Origin: Campylorhamphus procurvoides
Lineage: Eukaryota; Chordata; Aves; Passeriformes; Dendrocolaptidae
DNA: 64,000 bases
Direction: 5' to 3'
Assembly (NCBI GenBank): GCA_013396655.1
Contig: WBMV01005969.1
Span: 1,149,534 to 1,213,533, forward strand
Shown here: positions 1-11,000 of the stretch, one piece after another
How positions within the stretch are numbered: the stretch's first letter is position 1
How the letters are laid out: every line of letters starts with the position of its first letter
Translations under genes and position numbers: made by a program
Notes under the pieces: generated by a model
What the model saw: the letters and a program-made list of their open reading frames with translations, nothing else
What the model was told of the DNA's origin: nothing
Database searches by the model: none

Positions 1-2806
1 TTCATCTCTAGTTATATAAAATTAATTCAGGCAGGGCAGAAACCTTAAACCTCTCATTTGTTGAAAAGTACAGCTCATGGAATATGTGAATTCAGGCAAA
101 TATAATGAATGTTTTTTGTCAGTAGAAAAGCAGTTGTTCCTCAAGTTGGAACACTGTTTTGATTTATTTTAATAGCACATTTAATGTTTATCTATTTTGA
201 GACAACTGTTTGTTTCAAACCTATCAGAGGTTGGGTGGGCAAAGATACTTTCTAGAGATGCTATTCTTTTCCACTAACTGTGTAAGATGGGCTCATTGCA
301 GCTCTCTGTTTAGACTCCCTCAAGTGGCTTATCTAGTTGGCATGAACTTGCTTTGTCTGTTCTTCAGAGGCAAAATTGAAAACAATCACATAGTCCTATG
401 AAAAAGAAAGTAAGCAAAATTCAGTCTGGTTAGTAATGTAGCAAATGGGAATTATCCAGATCTCATAGAAAATGTGAAATGGCACTTCAGGGACACATAA
501 CAACATCTTTATTCACACTGAAGTAAACCCAACCTAGTCTAGTTCTTAGATGAACTGATTGCTACATAAAACACAGAGATGCCGTGGAATTTACATCTTT
601 GGAGATATTAAAATCTCAAATTAATTAATCTCTCATCAAGATGACCTGAGGCTGAAAATAACTCTTTTGTGACTGCAGGGTGAGATGAGGTGACTGCAGG
701 GTGAGATGAAATGACTGCCTGAGATCCCTACCAACCTAAGCTTTTCTGAGTGTGCTTCTCAAAATAAAAATAGCTGATGTTATAGTCCTGCAAGGAACTA
801 TGGAATCATAATGAATATGAGCCATCAGTGTGGCTAAGAAGGCCAGTGGTATCCTGGTTTGTATCAGAAAAATGAGGCTGGAAGAACCAGAGCAGTGATT
901 GTCCACCTATACTGTATATTATAGATTATAGTTTCCTTTTGCATATATATTTGAAATATTGGTCTCCAACAGGGAGAGCATCTTATACTGGTTCTGATAA
1001 TGGTTATAAAATAGTGAGGTGTTATATCACTTTTAGACTTTGCTGAATCACTGTCAGTCACTGTTAATACCTAGCATAGGGACACTTTTCTTAATAACCA
1101 GAAAAATTCCTTTAATTCTGAAAAAACAGTACATCATTGGATTGCTCTCATTAAATTTGTTAGAGCCATTCACCTGCTGATTTATGTCGCCCACAAAAGT
1201 CACTGTATTTCTTAGAAAATACTCCAAAGTGATGTAACTGTGCATGTTTTCCCCAGTCATCGCTATACCAATACACTGACATACATAAAAAACAAACGAA
1301 AACCAAACTCAATGACTATTACTCATTGTCATTAACCTATTCTTTATCTGTGCAGGCAGTCCCAAGATACCAACACAGTCTTGTCTAGTACACAAAAAGG
1401 TCCATGGCAGACATGAACATTCGATATCTACCCCTAATCCCCTGCCACATTCATTATATATCTTCCAATGTCTGCCGAAATTTCCTCTTATAACAGGTAA
1501 GTCTGGTTTTCCCCAGAGCAAATAGCATGCCATATGATGGGTGAAAAAATACAAAATAAAAGCATTAAAGTATTAATAATATATTAAAAAGTGTGATGTA
1601 GGCACCTGAAATTCATTTCCTGGTTTGGGCACTTCTATACACCTGAGTGCTTGCAGTGATGATAACAAAATTGATACTGCTTTGGGTTATGGGCATGTCC
1701 ATGTGCAGATGCATGTCAGGGCTTCTGTTACCTGACCCTGTTCTCCATTAAGGCTGAAAATCTTAATTCAACCTCTTCTTAATATGTGCTTGTCAGTCTT
1801 TTAACTCACGACAATATACTCTTCCCTGAAGAATCATTCCTCAAACAATACAATGCATGCAACCGTCTCCTGTGAAATGTTTCCTGCCTTTTATAAGTAC
1901 TGTAACATGAACATATATAGCAAAAAAACCCATAAAGTATAAAAAATGTAAAATCATGCAGGAAGAGTTCATTGACCTAGCAGCTTTGCAGCCTGACACT
2001 TAACATAGTCATGAACGAGCTATTAGTTTGCAGATATTATGACCATACACATGTGAAAAACCATTAGCAATTGGGAACAAGCCACCATAAGGTATATTCA
2101 AATCTAGCCATAAAGACTTGATATCCTTGAAGCAGCTTTAAACTGTCCCAACAGAGAAGATAGTTACACTTGGATTTCCAGCAGACTCAAGTACTAAGAT
2201 ATGTCATAAAAGCAGAACATAAATGTCTCTAAAATCTAAGCTTTCTGGTCTTGAAAAAGCAGCATTACATTTTGGGTTAGTATGCTTGATTGGGTTCAAA
2301 ATAAAATTGCTTCATGTATCTTTATATCAAGTTTTACTTTCTATCTTTGCTTTGCTTAATTGTAAATTGTGAATCAAATTCCCGTCTTACACATGAATGT
2401 AAAAACGCATATCCAAAGGCATAATTTGCCTGTGTAATATCAAAGAAACGAGCATTTCTGGTAGAGTACTTTTTTGGATTCTGACATGGAAACTTGCATT
2501 AAAAAATTGCAGCAAAATTTAATGGAAGCAAAATTGGATCTTCTCATTTTGTACAAATGAGACCTGAGCACTGAATCTGATAAGAATATGCAATTTTAGA
2601 AGAATGCTGACTTGTAAGCAAAATGTTTATTTCATGTCAGTCATTCCTGATTTGGATTCAGTATGAATTCTTGTTATTATAGAATTATAATTATATACGC
2701 TTTTTAAATGCAATTCATGTTGCAAAAAAAGCAGTGTGTCTGCAAATAGACTAGGGATTCAGTGTTAATAAATAGCAAAATTTTATTTAGAATTTACCTT
2801 TCCTAC
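1..2806. other. Unique AT-rich non-coding sequence
   Basis: No gene, repeat family or RNA gene was recognised here. The open frames are all under 85 codons, are scattered over both strands, and have no coding character or splice context. The only structured feature is the 21-bp tandem repeat listed separately. The sequence resembles ordinary bird intergenic or intronic DNA. Confidence 0.6.
669..716. repeat. 21-bp tandem repeat, about 2.3 copies
   Basis: Two adjacent 21-base units, each beginning GTGACTGCAGGGTGAGATGA, differ only at their last base. A partial third unit (ATGACTGCCT) follows. The near-identity of the units suggests a recent local duplication. No function is implied. Confidence 0.9.
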
Positions 2807-3562
2807 TGTAGAAGCCCAGAAGATGAGGGGCTAAAGTGTATGTCTCAAACACGTAGCCAGATAGCTAGAGAGTCAATCAAGGATTGCTGGTGAAAGCACA
2901 GTATGAGAAAGAGCAGGATATGGCTGGAAAATGAAGCTATAAATAGGTAGGGCAACATTTTCTAGAACAAATGCCCTTTTTCTGGCTCCTGGAAATAAGC
3001 ACAACACAATAGAGCACAGGTACATGAAAGAGGCTGAGAAGTGGGAATGGACTGTTGACCAAAGGGTGACTCAGTAGAGTGGGATCAAGATCACCAAAGC
3101 CCCTTGAAGCCCTCTGACCCATTTCCAGAGAGGTCTAGAAGAACAAACTGTGCATGATAACTAATTCTCATAGAAAGTGAGGAACTTGGCTCCAGGGTGG
3201 GAAAATTTATCTATAAAAAGGTACCCCAATGAGGCCTGGGCAGTGGCCCAAGGACCCTGAAAGCCAAAGACTGGATCAACACTGAAGCTAGAAATGGTGA
3301 TCTTTCTTTTTCTCATTCCTTTATTTCTCTCTCCCTCTCTTTAAGCTCTCCCTTTCTTCTCTTTCACTCTACTCCCTTATTCAAAGTTCACTGCCATGTA
3401 TTTCTACAAGAAATTGAACTAACATACAAATCCCATGCCCAGTGTGTAATTCACTAATAAAACTTTGTAAGTTTTTGAGGACCCTCTGACTTTTGTCATC
3501 TTTTTTGACCATGGACACCTATGAATCTTGGGTGCTCCCTTCCCCTTAGGGATGGGACACCA
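2807..3562 (+). mobile_element. Probable endogenous retrovirus LTR (solo or remnant)
   Basis: The block has LTR-like organisation on the + strand. It starts TGTAGAAGCCC. A TATA-like CTATAAAAAG lies at 3211-3220, a pyrimidine-rich tract at about 3300-3380, a polyadenylation signal AATAAA at 3456-3461, and a possible CA end near 3562. The 240-base TATA-to-AATAAA spacing implies a long R region, as in avian ERVL-type LTRs. The wording of the R/U5 part looks familiar from passerine ERVL LTRs, but I cannot name the family. The edges are uncertain: the flanking pentamers (cctac and tacct) do not form a clean target-site duplication. No gag, pol or env sequence was seen beside it. Confidence 0.6.
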
Positions 3563-3919
3563 TACCTATACAACAATTTTTAATACAAACAACAAAAGTA
3601 CCATAAAACTTAGAAATAAATATAGTGATTTTGAAGTATGTTAATTTTTATCATGTATCAAGAGTAGTTCACTTTGTGGTTCATCTGAATTCCTCTAATA
3701 GTTCAAGAAGGTTTTTCATGTCCAGGGCTACCAGATGAAATTGTTGGTCATTACCCTGCAACACGAAAGTTAGACAACAAAATTTCTAACTTTTTTGTAT
3801 ATTCTGACTTTCTAAAAATCAAACACCTGACTTGATAATTAGACAGATGTAGTTTCCCCTCTTATCTAATCAACTGAACATATAAATAGACATTTTAGTA
3901 AAATAAAATTATTAAAGCC

Positions 3920-4261
3920 TGTAATATGGCGCGATTCTTTTTTAGGGAAGAAACGACTGGCGCACTCTCAGAGGGTGAAGTGAGAATGGCCATTTATTGA
4001 GGGGAAAGGACTGCTTATATAGGGTCTGAGGGGGAAGGTTCTGGAACATGGGCGGAGCATAACCATATAAAGGAAATAGGGGAGGGACAGAAACCATATA
4101 AGGGAATAGGTAGGAGGGGACTGCCATAAAAGGAAAGGGTGCATTGCACCAAACATCAGCCAATTGGAAACTGGAGTACAAATGACCAATGGGGGATCAG
4201 GATAAAACAACTAATCAGAACAATCGTATAATAGAACCGTAATTATTCCTAATCTAATACA
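3920..4261 (-). mobile_element. ERV LTR, alpharetrovirus/ERVK-like layout
   Basis: Read on the minus strand, this has a complete LTR promoter in order: CCAAT boxes (4186-4190 and 4160-4164), three CArG-like boxes (4124-4133, 4094-4103, 4063-4073), an Sp1 box (4050-4055), a TATA box CTATATAAGCAG (4011-4022) and AATAAA (3993-3998). The AATAAA is only about 20 bases past the TATA box, so R would be very short, as in avian alpharetrovirus LTRs. The proposed ends are TGTATTA...TATTACA, a near-perfect inverted pair. No primer-binding site follows the U5 side and no clean target-site duplication was found, so it is a solo LTR or an edge-eroded copy. Open frames inside it on the minus strand are chance frames in LTR sequence. 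Confidence 0.72.
4063..4133 (-). promoter_or_regulatory. Three CArG-like (SRF-type) boxes in the LTR U3
   Basis: CCATATAAGG (4094-4103) and CCATAAAAGG (4124-4133) both fit the CC(A/T)6GG consensus exactly. CCATATAAAGG (4063-4073) has one extra A/T base. They sit in imperfect repeats about 30 bases apart, upstream of the TATA box in the LTR's own direction. Serum response factor binds such motifs. Whether these still act is unknown. Confidence 0.6.
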
Positions 4262-5415
4262 ATGGATATCTGTCTAAGCTACCCAAACAATAAAAACTTT
4301 TGAAACTCATCAGGTCCTGGTTCACTTTGGTGGATCTTCTCTTTCTCATCAGGTGTGGGTCTCTTTTTGTTCTTTTTTCTTCATTTTCCTTCCACACGGT
4401 GTAACTCGCCACGTATACCCCAATAGTAATATGCCTGGCCAGTTAGGAAAACCATGCAACAGCTTTTGTTTCTATATCATATCTGTATTTGCTACGGTTT
4501 TACTGGTCAGAAGTTTTTCCACTCTTTTTCCATTGTTATTTCATGTTATTAAAGTATTTCTCATCAAAATTCAAATTAGCTCATCAAATCAAAGTCAATT
4601 TATCAACCTAAAATTGTCAGGACTGATTATCTCTCTCTGATGGTATGTAAGGACATTTGCACATGCATCTAAGCAAAGAGACAGCATGTACAGTTTAGAT
4701 GTGGTAAGGAAGTAGGATTGGTGCTAATCCAGCTTCGTTCACAGGTGCAGAAGTAGCTCCAGGATCCTCCCTGGGGCTCTCGGACATCATTGCTCCCAGC
4801 CACAGGAATAACCCCCACTGTGGAAGTGTCCCTGGAGGTGAATGATGGGGAGCAGACCTGTAGGTCACATTAATTTGGAGCTACTCTGCTTTATGGAAAC
4901 CTACTTCAGGAGCAGGTAGTAACAGCCAGGCTTTGTCTGAATGAGAGAATCATCTAATTCAAACCACATAGTCTACTAAGGCTACTCATTTCATGTTGGC
5001 ATGCAAAGTGCCACAGAAAGGCAGGGTATTTTCCATTTCAAAGGCTCAGAGAGATAAAAAAAATCAGATGGATCTTCATAAAAGAGCAGTAAAATTATAC
5101 CTTTATTAGCATACATTCTAAGCAGTCATGTCCAGGTGAGCACATGGGCCTTAGCCTAAATATATCTTAAGCTCAGTGAGGCCAATGGAGCTTAAGTACT
5201 CAAAAATAAACAACATTGCTTACAAATTGTCCTCTAAAAAATCAAAATGGTACAAGTGCAGCAGGAGCACACACCTGAACCAGATGGAACATCAAATACT
5301 GACTGAAAGGGTGTTGTGGACATCCATTTTGGAGAAAAAATTCAAAGTATTTGAGAAGTTACTGGAGTTGGCAGATGTTCAGTTGCCATAGAAAATCAAA
5401 TCCTGCATACTAAGG
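4262..5415. other. Non-coding sequence between two LTRs
   Basis: Pyrimidine-rich sequence (about 4330-4400) adjoins the 3920-4261 LTR and could be remnant retroviral sequence, but no protein similarity was seen. The rest, including a GC-richer stretch at about 4740-4870, was not recognised. Frames at 4353-4640 (95 codons) and 5176-5391 (71 codons) show no motif. Confidence 0.45.
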
Positions 5416-5944
5416 TGTGCTGGTTTAGAGGTAAACCAGCAAGAGAAAAGGACCCACCACAAGAGAGATTTTAATCAGAGTTACAATTTAATGAAAGATA
5501 TTACCATAAATACACTGACACAAGAGAAAACTGCTTTCAACTCACCAAAACCCAACAGTATAACCCAGTGTCCCGGGGCACAAGCCCAAAGAGGTTTGTT
5601 AGCCCTGGTGCTGAGACTCACGTGGTTCCCATGAGTCCTGAGCAAAAAGGAGTGAAGAACCTGTTGGTGCAGATGATGGCTGTGGTCTGGTCAGGAGTGA
5701 CGGTCGTAGTCCGTTTGAGAGTGGTGGTTTCCTCCCGTTGAGGTCCCACTGCTCCTCTGGATCCAACGAGCTGTCCAAGGTCTTCCGAGCCCTGTTTATG
5801 TACCCTCAGGGAGCACCCAGTCCCTCCCCCAGGGCGGGGACTCACACAATGGGTGATTAACTCTGTGAGTCATGGGGTATTGGTGAACTGGTGATGGCCC
5901 ATTAGCACTCATGCCCCCTCAGGCTGGGTGTGAAGGTGCTAACA
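5416..5944 (-). mobile_element. ERV LTR, probably ERVL-type
   Basis: On the minus strand it runs TGTTAGCACC to CAGCACA, 529 bases, with TG...CA ends. A CCAAT box (5879-5883), an AP-1 site TGAGTCA (5866-5872), an Sp1 box GGGCGG (5832-5837) and a TATA-like ACATAAACAG (about 5791-5800) lie in promoter order. ATTAAA polyadenylation-like signals follow at about 5470-5492. The long distance from TATA to poly(A) signal fits ERVL-type LTRs and differs from the neighbour at 3920-4261. The flanks (taagg and acttc) are not a target-site duplication. That fits a 3' LTR whose internal region lies to its right, although I could not identify retroviral protein there. The 75-codon minus frame at 5618-5845 is a chance frame. 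Confidence 0.75.
5419..5440. other. Perfect 9-bp hairpin at the LTR end
   Basis: Arms GCTGGTTTA (5419-5427) and TAAACCAGC (5432-5440) are exact reverse complements around a 4-base GAGG loop. It lies within the last 25 bases of the U5 end of the 5416-5944 LTR, so it may be part of the original element rather than a later mutation. Confidence 0.85.
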
Positions 5945-5957
5945 ACTTCCTGGATAG

Positions 5958-6861
5958 CTACTGCAAATGGTCCATTATTGTTGGGAAATGAATAGAGGGT
6001 GTAGAATACATAGCTTTAATCGCCCCCATACAGTGATAACTGGTCCCTCCTGCTGAAGTAGGACATAAGGTGATTAAATTTACCTGTGGGTGGNATTATT
6101 CACATTTGTTTATGTAAAATAGTGTTATAGTTTTCCCGTCCATAACACAGATTTCTGAAAATAATATTGTCATTGAAATCCTATCAATATACTGAGAAAT
6201 AAAGTTGTCAATATTGGTCAGAGACCCAAGCTTAAAAATTGGTTGTAAAGATTCTGATCTTATATATATATTCTCCTTAAATACATTTCAATTGGATACA
6301 TTTCCATGTCTTGGTACTATATCAGGACCCTTGTGCTCACAGAAAGCATATAGTTGCTCAAAAAAGTCTTGGAAAAAATCCACCTGGAGTGTTGAATTAA
6401 GCACACAAGACATAATTTGCTGGAATTGCCAATGTCACAACATTGAAAATGTGATTGGTCCTAGTGCAGTGTTGTTCAGTCCTTATACAAATATTCTCAG
6501 ATTAATACCAAATATTCATGTTTCAACAGAGGTGCCATGGTGTGTTAACTCTAAATAGATGCAGTGCAAAAGTTCTACTGTATATAGAGAATATAAGTTC
6601 ATAAAGAAAGGTTCATTTTATTTGGCTTTTGTGAAGGACATCAAGATTTGTACACTACTGATAAAAAATTCTAACATTGTTCAGACATTGTGCCTGCAAT
6701 GATCAGAGCAATCCTTATCCCAAATTTGTATCATAAGGTTGCCATAAAATCTATAGATTTAGTACATAAAGTATTGACAAACTGAGTGGTAACAGAGTTT
6801 GCAATTTGTGAACAAATATTCTTAGACTGTACATTGTGAAAATAATTCAATATCTCTCAAA
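5958..6861 (+). repeat. Copy 1 of a gap-flanking duplication
   Basis: This stretch matches 7011-7987 in the same orientation. The only differences I could find are two single-base changes (6444 T for 7570 C, and 6546 T for 7672 C) and one place where a lone N at 6094 replaces 74 bases (7147-7220) of copy 2. The copy ends exactly where the N run begins, and copy 2 begins exactly where it ends. That pattern is typical of a false duplication made at a gap from two alleles or unmerged contigs. A real recent tandem duplication is possible but less likely. Confidence 0.95.
6094..6094. other. Single ambiguous base replacing 74 bases
   Basis: By comparison with the second copy, this lone N stands where 74 bases (7147-7220) should be. 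It is best read as a patched contig join rather than a one-base ambiguity. Confidence 0.85.
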
Positions 6862-7010
6862 NNNNNNNNNNNNNNNNNNNNNNNNNNNNNNNNNNNNNNN
6901 NNNNNNNNNNNNNNNNNNNNNNNNNNNNNNNNNNNNNNNNNNNNNNNNNNNNNNNNNNNNNNNNNNNNNNNNNNNNNNNNNNNNNNNNNNNNNNNNNNNN
7001 NNNNNNNNNN
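6862..7010. other. Assembly gap (149 Ns)
   Basis: A run of 149 unknown bases separates the two copies of the duplicated segment. Any frame reported across it, such as one starting at 6836, is an artefact of translating Ns. Confidence 1.
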
Positions 7011-7987
7011 CTACTGCAAATGGTCCATTATTGTTGGGAAATGAATAGAGGGTGTAGAATACATAGCTTTAATCGCCCCCATACAGTGATAACTGGTCCC
7101 TCCTGCTGAAGTAGGACATAAGGTGATTAAATTTACCTGTGGGTGGCTGGTTTTATTGAAAATGTCTGTCTTAAAATCAATGAAGTTTATTTTGCCATAT
7201 TCTATGTTTAGCATGACAAGATTATTCACATTTGTTTATGTAAAATAGTGTTATAGTTTTCCCGTCCATAACACAGATTTCTGAAAATAATATTGTCATT
7301 GAAATCCTATCAATATACTGAGAAATAAAGTTGTCAATATTGGTCAGAGACCCAAGCTTAAAAATTGGTTGTAAAGATTCTGATCTTATATATATATTCT
7401 CCTTAAATACATTTCAATTGGATACATTTCCATGTCTTGGTACTATATCAGGACCCTTGTGCTCACAGAAAGCATATAGTTGCTCAAAAAAGTCTTGGAA
7501 AAAATCCACCTGGAGTGTTGAATTAAGCACACAAGACATAATTTGCTGGAATTGCCAATGTCACAACATCGAAAATGTGATTGGTCCTAGTGCAGTGTTG
7601 TTCAGTCCTTATACAAATATTCTCAGATTAATACCAAATATTCATGTTTCAACAGAGGTGCCATGGTGTGTCAACTCTAAATAGATGCAGTGCAAAAGTT
7701 CTACTGTATATAGAGAATATAAGTTCATAAAGAAAGGTTCATTTTATTTGGCTTTTGTGAAGGACATCAAGATTTGTACACTACTGATAAAAAATTCTAA
7801 CATTGTTCAGACATTGTGCCTGCAATGATCAGAGCAATCCTTATCCCAAATTTGTATCATAAGGTTGCCATAAAATCTATAGATTTAGTACATAAAGTAT
7901 TGACAAACTGAGTGGTAACAGAGTTTGCAATTTGTGAACAAATATTCTTAGACTGTACATTGTGAAAATAATTCAATATCTCTCAAA
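7011..7987 (+). repeat. Copy 2 of a gap-flanking duplication
   Basis: This is the fuller copy, with the 74 bases missing from copy 1. It runs on without a break into unique sequence at 7988. If the duplication is artificial, this is probably the correct version of the locus, and the LTR at 5416-5944 should join directly to it at the CTACTGCAAA boundary. Confidence 0.95.
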
Positions 7988-8010
7988 CGCAGAGAATAAC
8001 TCTTTCTTTA

Positions 8011-8049
8011 GTAACTAAATTAACTAAATAAAACTAAATAAACTAAAAC
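8011..8049. repeat. AACTAAAT-type simple repeat
   Basis: An imperfect array of AACTAAAT and AACTAAATAAA units just right of the duplicated block. It is low-complexity sequence, possibly an old A-rich tail or microsatellite. Confidence 0.7.
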
Positions 8050-11000
8050 CAGCAGAGATCAGAGCACATGGAGCACAAGAACAGGTGAGAAACCAGGGGG
8101 CACACAACAATTCCTACAGGAAGAACCTGACTGAAAATGTGGTTGTTGCAAGACGCCCACACAGGTTTTAACAACAGTTACAAATCCTCTTCTTTGAAAA
8201 CATAGGATAAATTGCTGTACACATATATATTTAGCTTGAATTTCTAGGCAAATTGATTTCCTTCCTTATTCATGAAACCTAAACATAATCTGCTTTTATT
8301 AATGATCCACATATTTTCATCTGCTTCTGTTACTTCTCCTGCTGCTCATCTGGGGAAATGAGCAACAGAAGTGTCAGTCAGCCACCCAAGACCCTTTAGC
8401 CAAGTCTTGAGGTTTCCAAGAACTCTGTTTTCTGGAAGTCTCATCTCAACAATACTCAGCAAAGCTCTTTACAAATCTCCCTATCTAGGGCTATCTAAAA
8501 TTTCTCACATTTCTACTTTACAACGAAAACTGTCTTATAATTAAACAGTTTTCAAAGGGTGCATGTGACCCAGGAGCTCACACTTTTGAAGTCACACTTC
8601 AAAAAAAAAACAGTCTAAGTGCTCTTAATAATGTCTAAAAGGAATATTTAGATTTAGAGCTCACTTAAGCTTTTTTTTAAAAAAATGTCTATCATCCATC
8701 TGAAACTGATTTACCCTATGCTTTCTAACTCTCTAGGCATTCATTCCAATATGTCATCACTCTGTTGTTAATTTTAAAATAGTTTTGTGTACTAATTTTC
8801 TGAGAACTTAAAAATTTCCTTTCCAATTCTGAAATAAGTGATTTGTCAGTGCTTCTTTTCAATCTTTCAAAACAACACAAAAAAACCTCAAGAAGAATAG
8901 AAAAGCTTCTTTGGGCTTTTTTTAAGTTCATGCATTTACACCATAGAAAATATTTTGCAGTGTGTGGTTTAGATGCCTCTGTTCTCATGTCTAATAGTAA
9001 CATAGTAGTTGCTGCAGTTCCAGAAGCACCTTAAAGTGAGGATCTCCCCATTTTACAGTTTCCCATGTAGACGTGAATAGCTCCGGGACCAAATCTCTCT
9101 TTCCCATAAAGAAGTAAGGCCATTGGGAGCCAGGTCTTAGCCCTCCCTCCAAAACAGTTGGAACTTAAACAGTCTGAGGTAGTTACCAAAGATGTAACAA
9201 GTGCAGAAATAACAGAGTTGCCATCTAAACTTTACTTGAAATATTTCTCCAGTAGATCACAGTTTTCCCCCAAATACTGCGACCATGAAGATCACTGCTA
9301 TTCAAACACTTGAAATCTAATGCAAAGGATAATAGGTAAATTCTATGCAGTCATTCATTGTTTGGAAAAATTTTGTTCTGCTTCAATCTGTGTAATCTTA
9401 TGGCAGTCTCACTGCACTTGCATCTCATTCTGACAATTCCCAATTAACAGTCCAAAGCTTGGCCTCAAGTGTAAAACTCCACTTCTTTTAAAGAAACAAA
9501 GAAAAATTACTCCATTTATATCTTGGATATACTATAAATCACCATGTCACTGTGTTTTATCACCTTATCACCCAATATACAGATGCTTTACTGCTTTTCA
9601 TTTCCATCTTATCTCAGAAAGCACCTCAGGACGTGATGAAGCACTGCCTGTCCACCAGAAGAATTTTCATCGTTTGTAGACAGATGACTGAATGTACAGG
9701 TTTGGGGGTGAGAGAAAGAAAACACTCAAAAACTATTACAAATCTGAACAAATAACTTCTTTTAGCAAAATACTTTAGAGAGTATCATACAAGCAAAGAA
9801 TTGGACAAAATGGTGATTTCCTATAATCTTTCACGCTATAATGTACTAATAACTTTTCAATTATCATTAAACTGTTTTGTAATTAAACTGCAAATATACA
9901 ACAACTTTTACCATGAAAATTATGGGATAATTGTAATTTAATTAGGCTCCATACTCCACATTCCAACACGTACATAAACTGGTTTAGAAAATATTTCATA
10001 GTACTAAGAATACACCTTTTTAGCTTAGATTCCAAAGTAGATAGCTGAGAAATATATCTCACATAGAGATATGACAGAGAGACAAGAATACAGAATGAGA
10101 ATTGCTTCAACAAAAATGCCTTATCTGCTTCTGACAAGCCTTTTGTTATAGTCAAAAATCTATGTGCTACACAGATATTGCCACTGCCAGAGTGACAATG
10201 TAATGAACAATTGAGTAAAAAAGGCAAGTCATCTGAGGGCAACACGAGGGGTAGTGGGTGATCTCTTCAGATGACAGTGGTGTCTCACCCCACCAGTGTC
10301 AGCTGGCCATTCCCACTGTGACAGATCACATTTACAAACAGAGAAGGAGCTCAGCAAAAACTGACTTGCTCATGTACTTTAGACAGTAGCTTTGCTTTTT
10401 GGTAGGTCATCTTGGGGTTGGAAGGATTAAGGTCCAAGTATGTGCCTGGAAGAACATAAAGATTCTGCTCTTGTGTCTTATCTACGGGGTTGCTGGATGC
10501 TGATCATGACAAATGTGTTGCCTCCCCTCATCACCCACCCCTGCAGGACCACAAGTGGTTGATTTCCTTATGTCTCTTTTCAGTGACTGCTCCAAATTCC
10601 TCTGACTTCTTTACACTTTCTTGTTCTCAGAATCATCTTGTTTATTTTAATTTTAGTTTCTTGCAGCATCTTTGTGAAGCTTTCTTCTCCCATTTCCTCC
10701 ACCCTTTTTGTTGTCCTTCCCATTTCCCTGTTCCTTTACCTTTGAGCGCATGCCACTATATAAAACATTTTGCAATGGAGAGGTCTCCATGGAGAAGTTA
10801 CTTTCCATCCTTAGCTGTTGAAGTCATTTCTGAACCCACCGGTAACACAGTGACTATCCTTTCTAAATGCTGTCAGTCATATTCAGCATCATGTAAGTTT
10901 TGTACACAACTGTCCAGAGATGTCTATATGATCAAAGCTTCACTGCAGATCACAGGCATGAATCTCCCTCCAATCCTGATGTTCTTAGCTGCTCAAGTTT

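Larger units (their letters stand above)
5945..8010. other. Unrecognised, possibly ERV-internal sequence, present twice around a gap
   Basis: This sequence abuts the U3 edge of the 5416-5944 LTR, where the 3' internal part of that element would be expected. It has modest open frames on both strands: 6205-6558 and 7331-7684 on + (117 codons, identical in both copies) and 7011-7229 on - (72 codons). None shows a retroviral motif I recognise, such as reverse transcriptase, dUTPase, zinc knuckle or envelope. It could be a degenerate ERV interior or simply flanking host DNA. No second LTR was found to the right, so a complete provirus is not present. Confidence 0.35.

Noticed and set aside
3942..4210. 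Two overlapping minus-strand frames rich in Pro, Phe and Tyr
   Set aside because: They lie inside the U3/R part of the LTR at 3920-4261 and reflect its regulatory repeats, not a protein.
6205..6558. 117-codon frame present twice (also 7331-7684) as a duplicated gene
   Set aside because: The duplication is best explained by assembly at the gap, and the frame has no recognised domain.
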